A DNA stretch of 64,000 nucleotides from Alloascoidea africana (Eukaryota > Ascomycota > Alloascoideomycetes > Alloascoideales > Alloascoideaceae): the NCBI GenBank assembly GCA_030581615.1, contig JAKTTT010000004.1:496001-560000 (forward strand), written 5' to 3'. Positions 42,751 through 51,312 of the stretch are shown here, in pieces. The stretch's first letter is position 1. Each line of letters opens with the position of its first letter. The position numbers and the translations under genes were made by a program. The notes under the pieces were generated by a model. That model was given only the letters and a program-made list of their open reading frames with translations, was not told the origin of the DNA and did no database searches.

Positions 42751-43302
42751 GCTAATCTAGACAGGAAAGGTCACAAAAAGCGAAAAAAAGAAACAGGGAC
42801 AAAAGAGAGAGTTGTGGAAGATTGCGGCCGGCGAAGGGGACAATTGGCAGGGTATGGACTGCAATTCGGAGGGATGGTGGACGCCGTCGAGAGCACAGAC
42901 AACCCTAGCGAGACTATAGCGAGCAGGGCCGAAACCAGGAGGGAGAAGAAGAGACGAGAGCCCGGACTGGATGGTCAATATTTGGCTTTTCGCCCAGGAG
43001 GGGCGAATGGGAGCGATCGAGAAATAAGCTGGGGGAGAGATACACCCGTACGCCTGGGACTGAGAGACTATGCACGTGATGTTATATAGTTACCCGGATA
43101 ATCACGTGCTGCATGTTGCACAGGTGTACGGGTGTGTGTGTCTGTGCCTCCAGCCTTCTCCCGATAGCACTGCGTACTTCTGACGGACTTTTTTTTTTGT
43201 TTGGCAAGACTTCAGCATCGCAACGGCCAATTGTTCGCGTCCCCAGTTGCATTCTTCAATAATCCTCTTTTTCCTACAGGGACTGCCTCTGTTCATAACA
43301 GC
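42751..43302. promoter_or_regulatory. Divergent promoter of the RRM gene and TBF1, with two CACGTG and one TTACCCG site
   Basis: 552 bp between two divergent start codons. Two E-boxes CACGTG (43073-43078 and 43103-43108) flank TTACCCGG (43090-43097). These are the core sites of Cbf1 (or Pho4) and Reb1, all within 36 bp. An in-frame open stretch without ATG leads into TBF1 from 43201. Binding is inferred from motif only. Confidence 0.55.
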
Positions 43303-45396
43303 ATGAGTTCTACTGTTGATGAGCACAAAGACCACGATGGGAGACCAGCCAAGAGAATGAGACACGAAGAGGAGGCGGAACAGAACCAAACTCAGAATGA
43401 CAACCAGAATGGAAATGATATTGGAAATTCAAAGGAAAATGAGCAGCAGGTGGAAGACAGCAATCGCGAGCTTGAAGACCCAATTTCACCCGATCATCTA
43501 GACAGTCTCATTAACTCTGTGCTAGATGAGAAAGTAGATGAAACATTTCATACTGGTGGGAAATCCGAAAAACAGATTAAGGAACCATCACCTCTGCAAA
43601 ACGATTCAACAGTGGCATCCTATGAAAATCTTCCAGATAGCGATAAGGAGGTCTCGGTTTCCCAGAATATCCCATTAGCTACGGAGGTTCCTTCAAAACC
43701 GGTCCAAGTAGAAACATCAGCGGCTAGGACAACAACAACGACAACAGATGAAGGTTCTTCAGACTCGTCTGTATCCTCTCTTGATCCGTCCAGTCAGTAC
43801 AAATTTATTGCTCAACAGCTTAGCAGTTCTACAGCAGCAGACGGTATCGGGTCAAGACTCCCAAAGGTTAATTTATTCAGTAGACTCGAAGCTCACCAGG
43901 CAAGAAACTCTGGGAAACTTTCAACTGGAAACCTCAATAATGGCCTGCCGTCTTTACCCTTACATCGATTTCCAAGTACAGAAAATTCCCCAAATCTTCC
44001 AATAACAGTCACCCCAGTTGTGCAAACTGATATCGACCTTCTCCCCCCTATTGTTCAAGTACGTCTCAACTCTCTCCCATTGTTGGATAACCTGTCTTCT
44101 CAAATTTTGAACATGTTTTGTTTGGGCGCACTTGAGAATACGTTCGATATTATCTCCAAAATATCGCTAGATGAAATGAGCGAGTGGAGATTTGTTCTCA
44201 CACAGTTCAACCAAATCAGATTGTTCTATTCCTCGAAAAACGCGTTTCTTACTCTGGATCATATAGTTCCTCCACAATACACAATCAAGAATGAGGACCC
44301 GGCGAAATTCGATCTTATTTGGAAGCTACGTGTCTCAAAAGTGCTTTCTGATAAAGGAGTGGAGATTGACTCAATTGTTCGCAAAGCAAACTTGGCCATC
44401 TTCATGTGTGTTATATTCGGTACCATTGATATGGGATTTTTCCAACTGAATGATCATTTTCTCGACGTTTTCATCCCTTACTGGTCCTTGTATACCAAAA
44501 ATTCAGCCTCTGCCCAAGTCATAGTGCGTGGTTCCAAACCCCCAATGTATGCAAAGATTCTCAAAGCACATTCATCTTTATTCTTGGACCTCAAAACACA
44601 GGCTTATATAGCTGCCATACCCAACGGAGACAAGTCCAAGGAAGAAATACTAGAAAGCTTGTTCCCCTCAGACCTGGACAAACAAATTCTGGCAATCCGA
44701 CAAGCTGATACCCTGACTCCTGCCGAAGCCCAGTTTGTTGCGAAATGTAAGAGCCGTAGAACACGACTGGCCGAGAGCTCTGAAACTGATGAAGAGCTTT
44801 CTAACAGATACGACTGGTTAAAGTTTGTGAAGGATTTGAACGACTACGCATCAAAGAATATTGATACGATCATATTCGCAAACAATTCTAGCAAATTATC
44901 CTCACCCATTCCTATATCGTCACCAAAACTTATCGCTGAAAATGATTCCTCCCCCCAACAGATACCAGTGTTGGGGAATAATGTAAAGAAACAGCCTACT
45001 CCACGCGACTCTACTGCACGACCTTCAGTTACTACAGAAGAAGCTGCGAAAGCCATTCAATCGAAGGATTGGACTGCAGTGAATATGAACATCCCTTCAC
45101 AGGAAATGAAGAAGACGATAATGCCGCGAAGGCAATGGACAAAAGAAGAAGAACTGGCTTTACGTAAAGGGTTGGAGGCAGTACGTGGACCATACTGGGC
45201 TCAAATACTGGAGCTTTATGGTGCAGGGGGAAGGCTGGGGGAACAGTTAAAGGATCGAAATCAGATTCAGCTTAAAGACAAGGCGCGAAATTGGAAAATG
45301 TATTATATCAAGAATAATGAAGCTGTTCCTGAGTACTTGAGTAGAGTCACAGGAGACATTCAGAGGGAGAAAAGGTTAAAACTATCTAAAGGATAA
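43303..45396 (+). CDS. TBF1: Tbf1, TTAGGG-repeat-binding Myb/TRFH protein
   Basis: Tbf1 binds TTAGGG repeats at subtelomeres and promoters of snoRNA or ribosomal-protein genes. The protein is 697 aa from the first in-frame ATG (43303). A TRFH-like dimerisation domain lies at about 240-400 (LNSLPLLDNLSSQILNMF, FVLTQFNQIRLFY, RKANLAIFMCVIFGTIDMG). The C-terminal Myb/telobox domain (about 609-670) reads RRQWTKEEELALRKGLE, AVRGPYWAQILELYG and ends in the telobox signature IQLKDKARNWK. The N-terminal 200 residues are polar and acidic with a PAKRMRHEEE basic patch, probably disordered. Length is close to the 562 aa of S. cerevisiae Tbf1 plus extra disorder. The gene diverges from the RRM gene over a promoter with Cbf1/Reb1-type sites. 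In Candida albicans Tbf1 controls ribosomal protein genes; RPL33 below carries a matching element. Confidence 0.93.
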   Translation: MSSTVDEHKDHDGRPAKRMRHEEEAEQNQTQNDNQNGNDIGNSKENEQQVEDSNRELEDPISPDHLDSLINSVLDEKVDETFHTGGKSEKQIKEPSPLQNDSTVASYENLPDSDKEVSVSQNIPLATEVPSKPVQVETSAARTTTTTTDEGSSDSSVSSLDPSSQYKFIAQQLSSSTAADGIGSRLPKVNLFSRLEAHQARNSGKLSTGNLNNGLPSLPLHRFPSTENSPNLPITVTPVVQTDIDLLPPIVQVRLNSLPLLDNLSSQILNMFCLGALENTFDIISKISLDEMSEWRFVLTQFNQIRLFYSSKNAFLTLDHIVPPQYTIKNEDPAKFDLIWKLRVSKVLSDKGVEIDSIVRKANLAIFMCVIFGTIDMGFFQLNDHFLDVFIPYWSLYTKNSASAQVIVRGSKPPMYAKILKAHSSLFLDLKTQAYIAAIPNGDKSKEEILESLFPSDLDKQILAIRQADTLTPAEAQFVAKCKSRRTRLAESSETDEELSNRYDWLKFVKDLNDYASKNIDTIIFANNSSKLSSPIPISSPKLIAENDSSPQQIPVLGNNVKKQPTPRDSTARPSVTTEEAAKAIQSKDWTAVNMNIPSQEMKKTIMPRRQWTKEEELALRKGLEAVRGPYWAQILELYGAGGRLGEQLKDRNQIQLKDKARNWKMYYIKNNEAVPEYLSRVTGDIQREKRLKLSKG

Positions 45397-45527
45397 GATT
45401 TTATGTAACCAAATAATTAGTATGTCAATGCCAATTTTTTATGGGGAAATCATTACATTCAGATTAGACCTCCTTCTATATGTCTTGTTCTATTTACACT
45501 GTACTTTCAAAAAGTTTCGCGCCGACT

Positions 45528-46174
45528 TCAGAAGGCCTTTTCATAACATCTTGCAATGCTTTGCTTCACAGCACCCGATGAAGCCTTCCAATCCTTTTTC
45601 ACAGTTTTCCAAGGAATCTTGGCAAATACCTTCTGTTGTGGGAATTTCCCACCAGCTTCACTCTTCAATTCTTCAATGATTGTATTGACTTTGGCATCAA
45701 TATCAGCCTCACTAGCGATTGGGATTTGAGCAAGGTACGACTCAAGAATAGCTAGTTCTGTGGATTCTTTCTCTACAAGATCCTCCCGTCCAGCTTTTTC
45801 AAATTCTGTAATTGATTCCTTGTGCTCCTTGATTGTTTTAAGGATTGTGTCATACACCAGAAACTCGTCCTCTTCCACAGCATTCTTCTCCAGGCCCTTG
45901 TTTTTCAAGGAAGTCATTATTCCACGTACTGTGTTTTTTCTTGAGAATAAAAGGAATCAGTAATACATTCTTCCACTCTTTGCTCAAAGATAGTCAAGTC
46001 TTACTTTACATTATCCTTCGCCAGCATTGCCTTTTTGAGATCTGTCTTGAAAGTATTTAGAAGCTGTTGATAAGCCCCATTAGATTGGAAACGTAAGCCC
46101 AAAACTGGCCTAGTTTTCAACCCCAAGGAAATGGCGTTAAGTGGCACCTTTGAGCCTATTAGCGATCTGAACAT
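45528..46174 (-). CDS. AIM41: Aim41, mitochondrial YqeY-family protein (2 exons)
   Basis: Aim41 is a mitochondrial protein of the YqeY/GatB-tail family, which in bacteria and mitochondria resembles the tRNA-binding C-terminal domain of the GatB amidotransferase. Exon 1 is 46174-46005 and exon 2 is 45939-45528, joined in phase 2 across a 65-bp intron (donor GTAAGA, acceptor AAG); product 193 aa versus 185 in S. cerevisiae. The N-terminus (MFRSLIGSKVPLNAISLGLK, about 1-30) is an amphipathic basic presequence. The body starts LLNTFKTDLKKAMLAKDNVKK, then NTVRGIMTSLKNKGLEK, and REDLVEKESTELAILESYLA, which are the family signatures. Exon 2 on its own looks like a 129-aa protein beginning MTSLKNKG, but that Met is internal. 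It diverges from MGE1 with a 555-bp shared promoter; both products are mitochondrial. Confidence 0.9.
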
Positions 46175-46729
46175 GGTGCGGTGAGTGAAAAGGTTTTAGA
46201 GCGGATGGAGTTTTTCAAGCAGGAGTATCGATCAGCGCACAACTACGTTTTTCTCACTGCTTTAATGGAGTGTCCATGATACTAAAAATCATTACGAAAC
46301 GAATCGCTACGTAGGTTTACAATAGAGTAATAGCACTGGAAGGATCGATGTTCACCTATTGGTGAAGGGGGTGCGTACACTGGTGGGGTTATGGAGGCAC
46401 ATCGCTTCAACTTTACAATTCAAATACTATACTGCATACTAATAGAATCAGGAGTTTAGAAGAACATTCCTCATAGAATAGAAAAAAATGGAAAAAAGAG
46501 TGTAATCCCGAGGCTCGGGATGCTATTTCTTGGTGCCCAGCTGGGCAGTAACAGAGCAATATATACTGTGGAGGGGAAACCTCCAAGACATCGACCCATT
46601 TTCGCTGGGTAATACGCATCACTTGTGCGTAATTAGGGGAACATTTTCAAACAAAAAAGTCATCAATGAGATTTCCAATTTGCCATTCTTCTCTTCTTTC
46701 CCCATAAGCATCCATATAGTATAAAAAAA
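46175..46729. promoter_or_regulatory. Shared divergent promoter of AIM41 and MGE1
   Basis: 555 bp between two divergent start codons of genes for mitochondrial proteins. TTAGGG occurs at 46633-46638 (a Tbf1-like core), about 95 bp before MGE1. No TATA box is clear near MGE1. Short frames in this region are not supported. Confidence 0.45.
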
Positions 46730-47437
46730 ATGCAAAGAAATTTCCTAGCTCTATCGAAGAATATCACCAGAGCCACAAGGGTTTCACCAAGGCTGGCAAG
46801 AACTGCCTATACTCCTGTCGCTCTACAAGGCAAATTCAGATTCAACAATATTAGTTTCCGAACTTTTGCTACAGAGGCTGAAAGCAAAGAGAACAAGGAT
46901 CAATCTGAGCAACAAGAGCCTGCTTCAGGAGAGGCTGAGAATTCTCAGCCTGAAATTAAAGAGCTGACTGAGCAATTGGAAGCCAAAACCAAAGAGATTG
47001 CAGATCTAAAGGACAAATATCTCCGCCAGGTTGCCGATTTCAGAAATCTACAAGAGACTACAAAACGAGAAATACAAAAGGCAAAGGATTTTGCACTTTC
47101 CAAGTTTTGTAAGGATCTGATTGAGTCTATCGACAACTTCCAGTTTGCCTTGAAAGCAGTTGAACCCGAATCTCTTGAAAAGAGCAATGAGATCAAACAA
47201 CTATACGATGGTGTCAAAATGGTTCAGGATGTTTTTGAACGAACTCTTGGAAAGCATGGGCTTGAAAAGATTGACCCTGTTGGAGAACCATTCGATCCTA
47301 ACAGTCATGAAGCAACGTTCCAGGCTCCCCAGCCAGGTAAAGAACCAGGAACTGTATTCTTCGTCCAGCAAATTGGTTATTCTTTGAATAAACGAGTCTT
47401 GAGAGCTGCCAAAGTTGGCGTTGTTCAAGATGTATGA
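46730..47437 (+). CDS. MGE1: Mge1, mitochondrial GrpE nucleotide-exchange factor
   Basis: Mge1 releases ADP from the matrix Hsp70 Ssc1 in protein import and folding. The 235-aa product begins with a mitochondrial presequence (about 1-45, rich in Arg, Ser and Ala). A long coiled-coil stalk follows (about 75-145: LEAKTKEIADLKDKYLRQVADFRNLQE), in which DKYLRQVADFRNLQ is highly conserved, then the four-helix and beta domains: ALSKFCKDLIESIDNFQFAL, GVKMVQDVFERTL, and GEPFDPNSHEATFQ, with the C-terminal signature VGYSLNKRVLRAAKVGVV (IGYSLNKRVLR in this protein). The order and the length match yeast Mge1 (228 aa). It has one exon. Its start is the only in-frame ATG upstream of the presequence. Confidence 0.97.
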   Translation: MQRNFLALSKNITRATRVSPRLARTAYTPVALQGKFRFNNISFRTFATEAESKENKDQSEQQEPASGEAENSQPEIKELTEQLEAKTKEIADLKDKYLRQVADFRNLQETTKREIQKAKDFALSKFCKDLIESIDNFQFALKAVEPESLEKSNEIKQLYDGVKMVQDVFERTLGKHGLEKIDPVGEPFDPNSHEATFQAPQPGKEPGTVFFVQQIGYSLNKRVLRAAKVGVVQDV

Positions 47438-47926
47438 TATGACTTTTGCAATAGATCTTGTGCTTGCTTGCATAAGATATTCATCTTTGTTTTTTTTTTT
47501 ACTATACTACTATTCACTTGATTTCATTGCTATATGATAAATGACTTCATTTGACATGACCTTTGTATTTAGTTACCATGTCGACGATGTAAATACATTG
47601 AAAGGAAAATCGAATTCATCAATGATACTGTTGAAAACTGTCTTGGCCTTGTATATAGTGTGACATTTTAGAGTATTCTACAGTTCAAAGAAATTGAGCC
47701 CTGAAAACCTAAAGAATGGTGCAAGTATCAAAACTCATGTCTATTGAGAGCGTACAATCTATTATTAAATATGCAATTGTCGAGATAACAGAAACACTCA
47801 AGAGTAAGTTGTGAAAGTTGTCCCTGTAAGATTCGTCGTTGTTGAAAAGCGCACAAGTTTCTCCTCTCCTCGAGACCACACTTTCAATATTCATCATCTT
47901 CATATTCTTTCAACAATACATCGAAA
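47438..47926. other. Intergenic region between convergent genes; no supported gene
   Basis: 489 bp between the 3' ends of MGE1 and NDUFA1. One 64-codon minus-strand frame (47709-47903) has no support. A run of ten T (47489-47500 region) lies shortly after MGE1 and may be part of its 3' end. Confidence 0.4.
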
Positions 47927-48315
47927 CTACCACCATTTTGTTGGATTTTGAATCTTCCAGAATCCGTTTGTCTTGAAAGCTTCAGGAGCGATTGCACCGT
48001 CTGCTTGTTTCCTGTATGCACCGGTCAATCGAAAGTCTCGCTCCATCATCTTATCATCCCAACCATCAAGATTCCATCGATCCCTCTTATAGTCGTTTCG
48101 ATATGCTCGCATAGACGAGACAGCTGTCCCACCTACCGTAAAGAACTAAACCGTTTGATACTTAGTTAGTACCGTCAAAACTTGTCGAACTTGGATCTGG
48201 ACAGTAGAAAAAGAAGAAAAAGCTCCAATCGCACGTTGTGCAAGAAAATAACTACTCATCAAGCACTTACACCAAAGATGACAGCATATGGCAAAAGAGC
48301 CTCAAAAGGAATCAT
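47927..48315 (-). CDS. NADH:ubiquinone oxidoreductase (complex I) subunit NDUFA1/MWFE (2 exons)
   Basis: A supernumerary subunit of respiratory complex I. Exon 1 is 48315-48271 (MIPFEALLPYAVIFG) and exon 2 is 48145-47927, joined in phase 0 over a 125-bp intron with a perfect TACTAAC branch point, donor GTAAGT and acceptor TAG. The 87-aa product has the family plan: MIPFEALLPY start, one transmembrane helix (about 8-28), a basic turn (MRAYRNDYKRDRWNLDGWDDK) and MMERDFRLTG, the most conserved block in fungal MWFE proteins. Exon 2 alone contains an internal Met, so without the intron the protein would seem to start at 48112 and lack its membrane helix. Its presence shows that this yeast keeps the proton-pumping complex I, lost in Saccharomycetaceae. 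Confidence 0.92.
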
Positions 48316-48780
48316 GTTAAAAATGCCAAACACAGTATGAAGGGAAGAGGAAGAGATGCAAATAAGAGTGGTTTGTATAAGAAAGCCATGATTGGATGGT
48401 GTACGGATGTTTGGGCAAGTAGCTAAACGGGCTGGCAGCTGAGACTCCTACAATATCTAAAGTCAGTGCTAGTACCTTATTCATTATGATGATGGGGATT
48501 AACTAAATTATTTTAGAGCTTACAGCGTCAGCTTTGAATTCCGAGATAGATAAGCATAATTGTTTACAAAGGTGAATCACTCTAGTTAACATCTAGACAG
48601 ATCAGATGCGGTTTTGACTTATCTATACTTGAAATCACTGATGAAGGCTATCGTTACAATTGGTTGAAAACATCTTTTTTCTCACTTTCTAAAAACGTTT
48701 GGATCATATTCTGTACTCTCAACAAAAGTAGGTTTAAAAGTCGCAATGTTTCCCCATAACGTTGTCAGATTTAAACGCAT
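48316..48780. other. Intergenic region between NDUFA1 promoter and the 3' end of RPL33
   Basis: 465 bp. It should contain the NDUFA1 promoter and the RPL33 3' end. Frames are short and unsupported. I see no distinct element. Confidence 0.4.
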
Positions 48781-49415
48781 CTAAATGTTGGATGGATAAA
48801 GGAAGATTCTGACAGAAGCACCAAAAGTCTTTGCTGGCAAGTTCTTCTTGAAGTTTGCACGAACCAGTCCGGAATTGCCGTGGGTGCGTGTAACTTTTCC
48901 CCAAATAACTCTGATCTTGGACCCTCGAATCTCCTTTGAAGCACGGTAGACATAGGCAATCCGCTTACCCAGATAGAACTGGGCGTCTTTGGGAGTAGCA
49001 ACACCCTCAATCTTGATCAGTGAGACGTTGGGATTGGTGACGTTCTTGCTTCGTTGGTATGAAACATGCTTTCCCTTGACATATACTATAGGCGTAACAT
49101 GGTTAGATATCGGTGCAAGTCCATAATCTTTAAGATACTTGTTGGATCAACCCGCAACTTCATTCACAATCCCCCATGATGAATCATTAACACATCCCTC
49201 CGTTCTCAATGAAAGTCGGAGAACGACTAACAATTCACCATCTACTTGTTGGCTTCCTTGTTTAATATTGTAGGCCTTCTCCGACTTAATCTTCCCAGTA
49301 AAGCCATACAAGTGTCGATTTCGATAGCACGTTTGAAAAGCCTTGTCCAACAAGAATCTTATAAAATAAATTTATTGAAGTCATTAATCCACTTACATCG
49401 GTGAGATTCAGCCAT
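48781..49415 (-). CDS. RPL33: 60S ribosomal protein L33 (eL33), 2 exons
   Basis: A cytoplasmic large-subunit ribosomal protein. Exon 1 is 49415-49397 (ATG to MAESHR plus one base) and exon 2 is 49085-48781; the codon TTA is completed across the junction, giving [20 protein letters not shown]. The 311-bp intron has donor GTAAGT, branch ATCTAAC and acceptor TAG. The 107-aa product is colinear with S. cerevisiae Rpl33 from end to end (107 aa; [21 protein letters not shown] and [14 protein letters not shown]-like segments), ending in RIFLYPSNI. The 19-nt first exon with a long intron is the usual layout for yeast ribosomal-protein genes. The invariant Leu in FYLGKR is encoded by CTG, showing that CTG is read as Leu here. 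Confidence 0.97.
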
Positions 49416-49735
49416 TTTAGATATCTTGGTGCCTTCGGTTCTAGGTTCCATTTAGGATCTGGTTGATAGTTCACTAAAACGTCAATGCTGAGATTTACGC
49501 ATAACAATATGAATAACTGATCATGAAAATCCAATCACGTGCTCATAATTAGGGCTTAGACCTAGAGAGAGGCACATGAAGCTTAAGTGGCTGGATAGTA
49601 AAATGCCATATGATTCAATATTAATTGGTAGATAAGGTTTCAAGTTGAATAGTCAAAAATGTAAGGGCATAAGCTTGAGTACATGAAAAGTGATAAACAT
49701 ATTAAAACTGAGAGGACGCCATAAACCCAGTGCTC
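49416..49735. promoter_or_regulatory. RPL33 promoter and KES1 3' end
   Basis: 320 bp between the RPL33 ATG and the KES1 stop. It contains the Tbf1/Cbf1 pair described separately and AT-rich sequence near 49600-49735 that should be the KES1 3' end. No gene is seen. Confidence 0.5.
49536..49557 (-). promoter_or_regulatory. Adjacent Tbf1-like (TTAGGG) and Cbf1-like (CACGTG) sites in the RPL33 promoter
   Basis: Between about 120 and 142 bp upstream of the RPL33 ATG, the minus strand reads AAGCCCTAA (49557-49549) and then CACGTG (49541-49536), seven bases apart. AAGCCCTAA contains the complement of TTAGGG, the Tbf1 core; CACGTG is the Cbf1 core. This pairing is described for ribosomal protein promoters of Candida albicans. 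TBF1 itself is encoded 4 kb away. Confidence 0.55.
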
Positions 49736-51312
49736 TTAGGCTTTAATCTCCCCTTTATCCCAATTTTCTCTTTTAAATCTCCAATGCTTGATTGCTGATT
49801 TTGCAGGTTTGTCATGAGGGTCTCCTTTAATAGTACCACTAGGGACGTTTCCTAATGACAACTTTGCCAGATTTGCGAGTTTGACAAAACCCGAAGAATC
49901 AGATGCTTCCTCAGACAACGGTTCTGAAGTAAAAAACTTTTGCTTCCAAATGATACCTTCTTTCTCCTCTGTGGCTCTCAATTCACGCTGGGTCTGTTCA
50001 ATTGCAGATTTTCTCTGGTGGATCAGGTCGTAATCTCCAATTTTGATCGCATCTGCAACTTCAGCCCATGCTTTTCTACTTTCAAGTTCGTCCTGCTCTT
50101 CAATAGGCTTCACTACAAGGTGCTCGGGTTCAGCTTTCAAACTGTCGTGGAAAATTTCCTCTCTAGTTGCAGAGTGTGTAAGCGCCCTTAACAACGGAGT
50201 ATTTGCCGGAGGTGTAATTTTGGATACTTTGGACCACTGGCCACTAATGGTGAAAATAGCATTCTCTTTCTTCTTGATAAGCTCTGCATCACGATATATT
50301 CTAGCCTTGAAGCTATTCTTCTTTCCCGAAAAGTAGCCTCTACCTGAGTAATCGATAACGGCAATGTGACCCGAGGAGGATTGAATATAAGACTTTCCTT
50401 CCAACTCAACAAATGGCGAAGCAACCACAAGACCCTCGATGTGAAGAGGTGGTAGGGTAATCAAATATTTCTCATTCAAGTTCTCGTATGACAAAATAGC
50501 GTGACCATATTGTTTAACACTAAGAGTTGCGGCAGAAATGGAAGCACGGATTCCATTGTAGCCTTGCAAAGTGGTCTTGTGTTTGTCGTTGTAGATAGCA
50601 TAGGCGGTTTCTGGGGGATGATGAGACACCTGCTCGCTGATAAGGACAGTTTCCCCCAATCTCTGATCATCCGACTTATCTGGCCATTTGCCAACAAACA
50701 ACTCGCCTAGGAAGGGGTTCAGAGGTTTCTTTTCTGTCCCCATGCTTTCATTTCTGGAGCAGTACTGTGATCGTAGTGTAGCAATAAACCATCTGACAAC
50801 TGCAATCAGCCTTCGAACAGCTAGTTCCTCTTCGCTTTGCCCAAAATCGTTTGTAATGAAGTTTGGCTGAAGGAACAAGTCTGGATGCTCAGCCCAAAAT
50901 TGGGAATATTCAACTAACGAAACTGGTGACAAAATGAACGGTGGGGCCGTCAGTGAGGAAAGGTCGCCATTATATGACGCAATAGATTTGAGGAAGGATG
51001 TCCAGCTGGAAGAGCTAGCCTAAAAAGTTGCGCTTTCCATGTTAGTAGGCGATATGACTCAAGCCAAAAAAAAGCATCTCTGGGTTGTTAATGAAAGCGT
51101 TGTCAAAGTGATATATAAATATTGAAATATCTTCAATTGCTTTCAATGCTGCATTTAATTCCTTCCAAGAACCAACTACCAAGCAGTGGCTGCTGGATAT
51201 CTGTGGGGAAATTCCGAAATAGAGAGAGGAGAAGGGTGTTTGCAAGAAAGTAAAACAAGCAGAATATAATAGAACAAACAAAGATTCATACTGTAGCTTT
51301 CGTATCAGACAT
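49736..51312 (-). CDS. KES1: Kes1/Osh4, oxysterol-binding protein homologue (2 exons)
   Basis: A small lipid-transfer protein that exchanges sterol and PI4P between membranes and restrains Golgi secretion. Exon 1 is 51312-51292 (MSDTKAT) and exon 2 is 51019-49736; the 272-bp intron has donor GTATGA, TACTAAC branch point and acceptor TAG. Product 434 aa, equal to S. cerevisiae Kes1. Exon 2 begins ASSSSWTSFLKSIAS and goes on NGDLSSLTAPPFILSPVSLV, nearly identical to Kes1; EQVSHHPPE, the PI4P-binding signature, is intact, and NPFLGELFVGKW precedes it. The protein has no PH domain or ankyrin repeats, so it is the short OSH class. Without exon 1 the protein would seem to start at 50932 and lack the lid helix. 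Confidence 0.96.

Noticed and set aside
43201-43302. Upstream in-frame extension of TBF1
   Set aside because: Open but without an ATG; the first in-frame ATG is 43303. An upstream exon would need a splice acceptor (CTACAG at 43275-43280), for which there is no further support.
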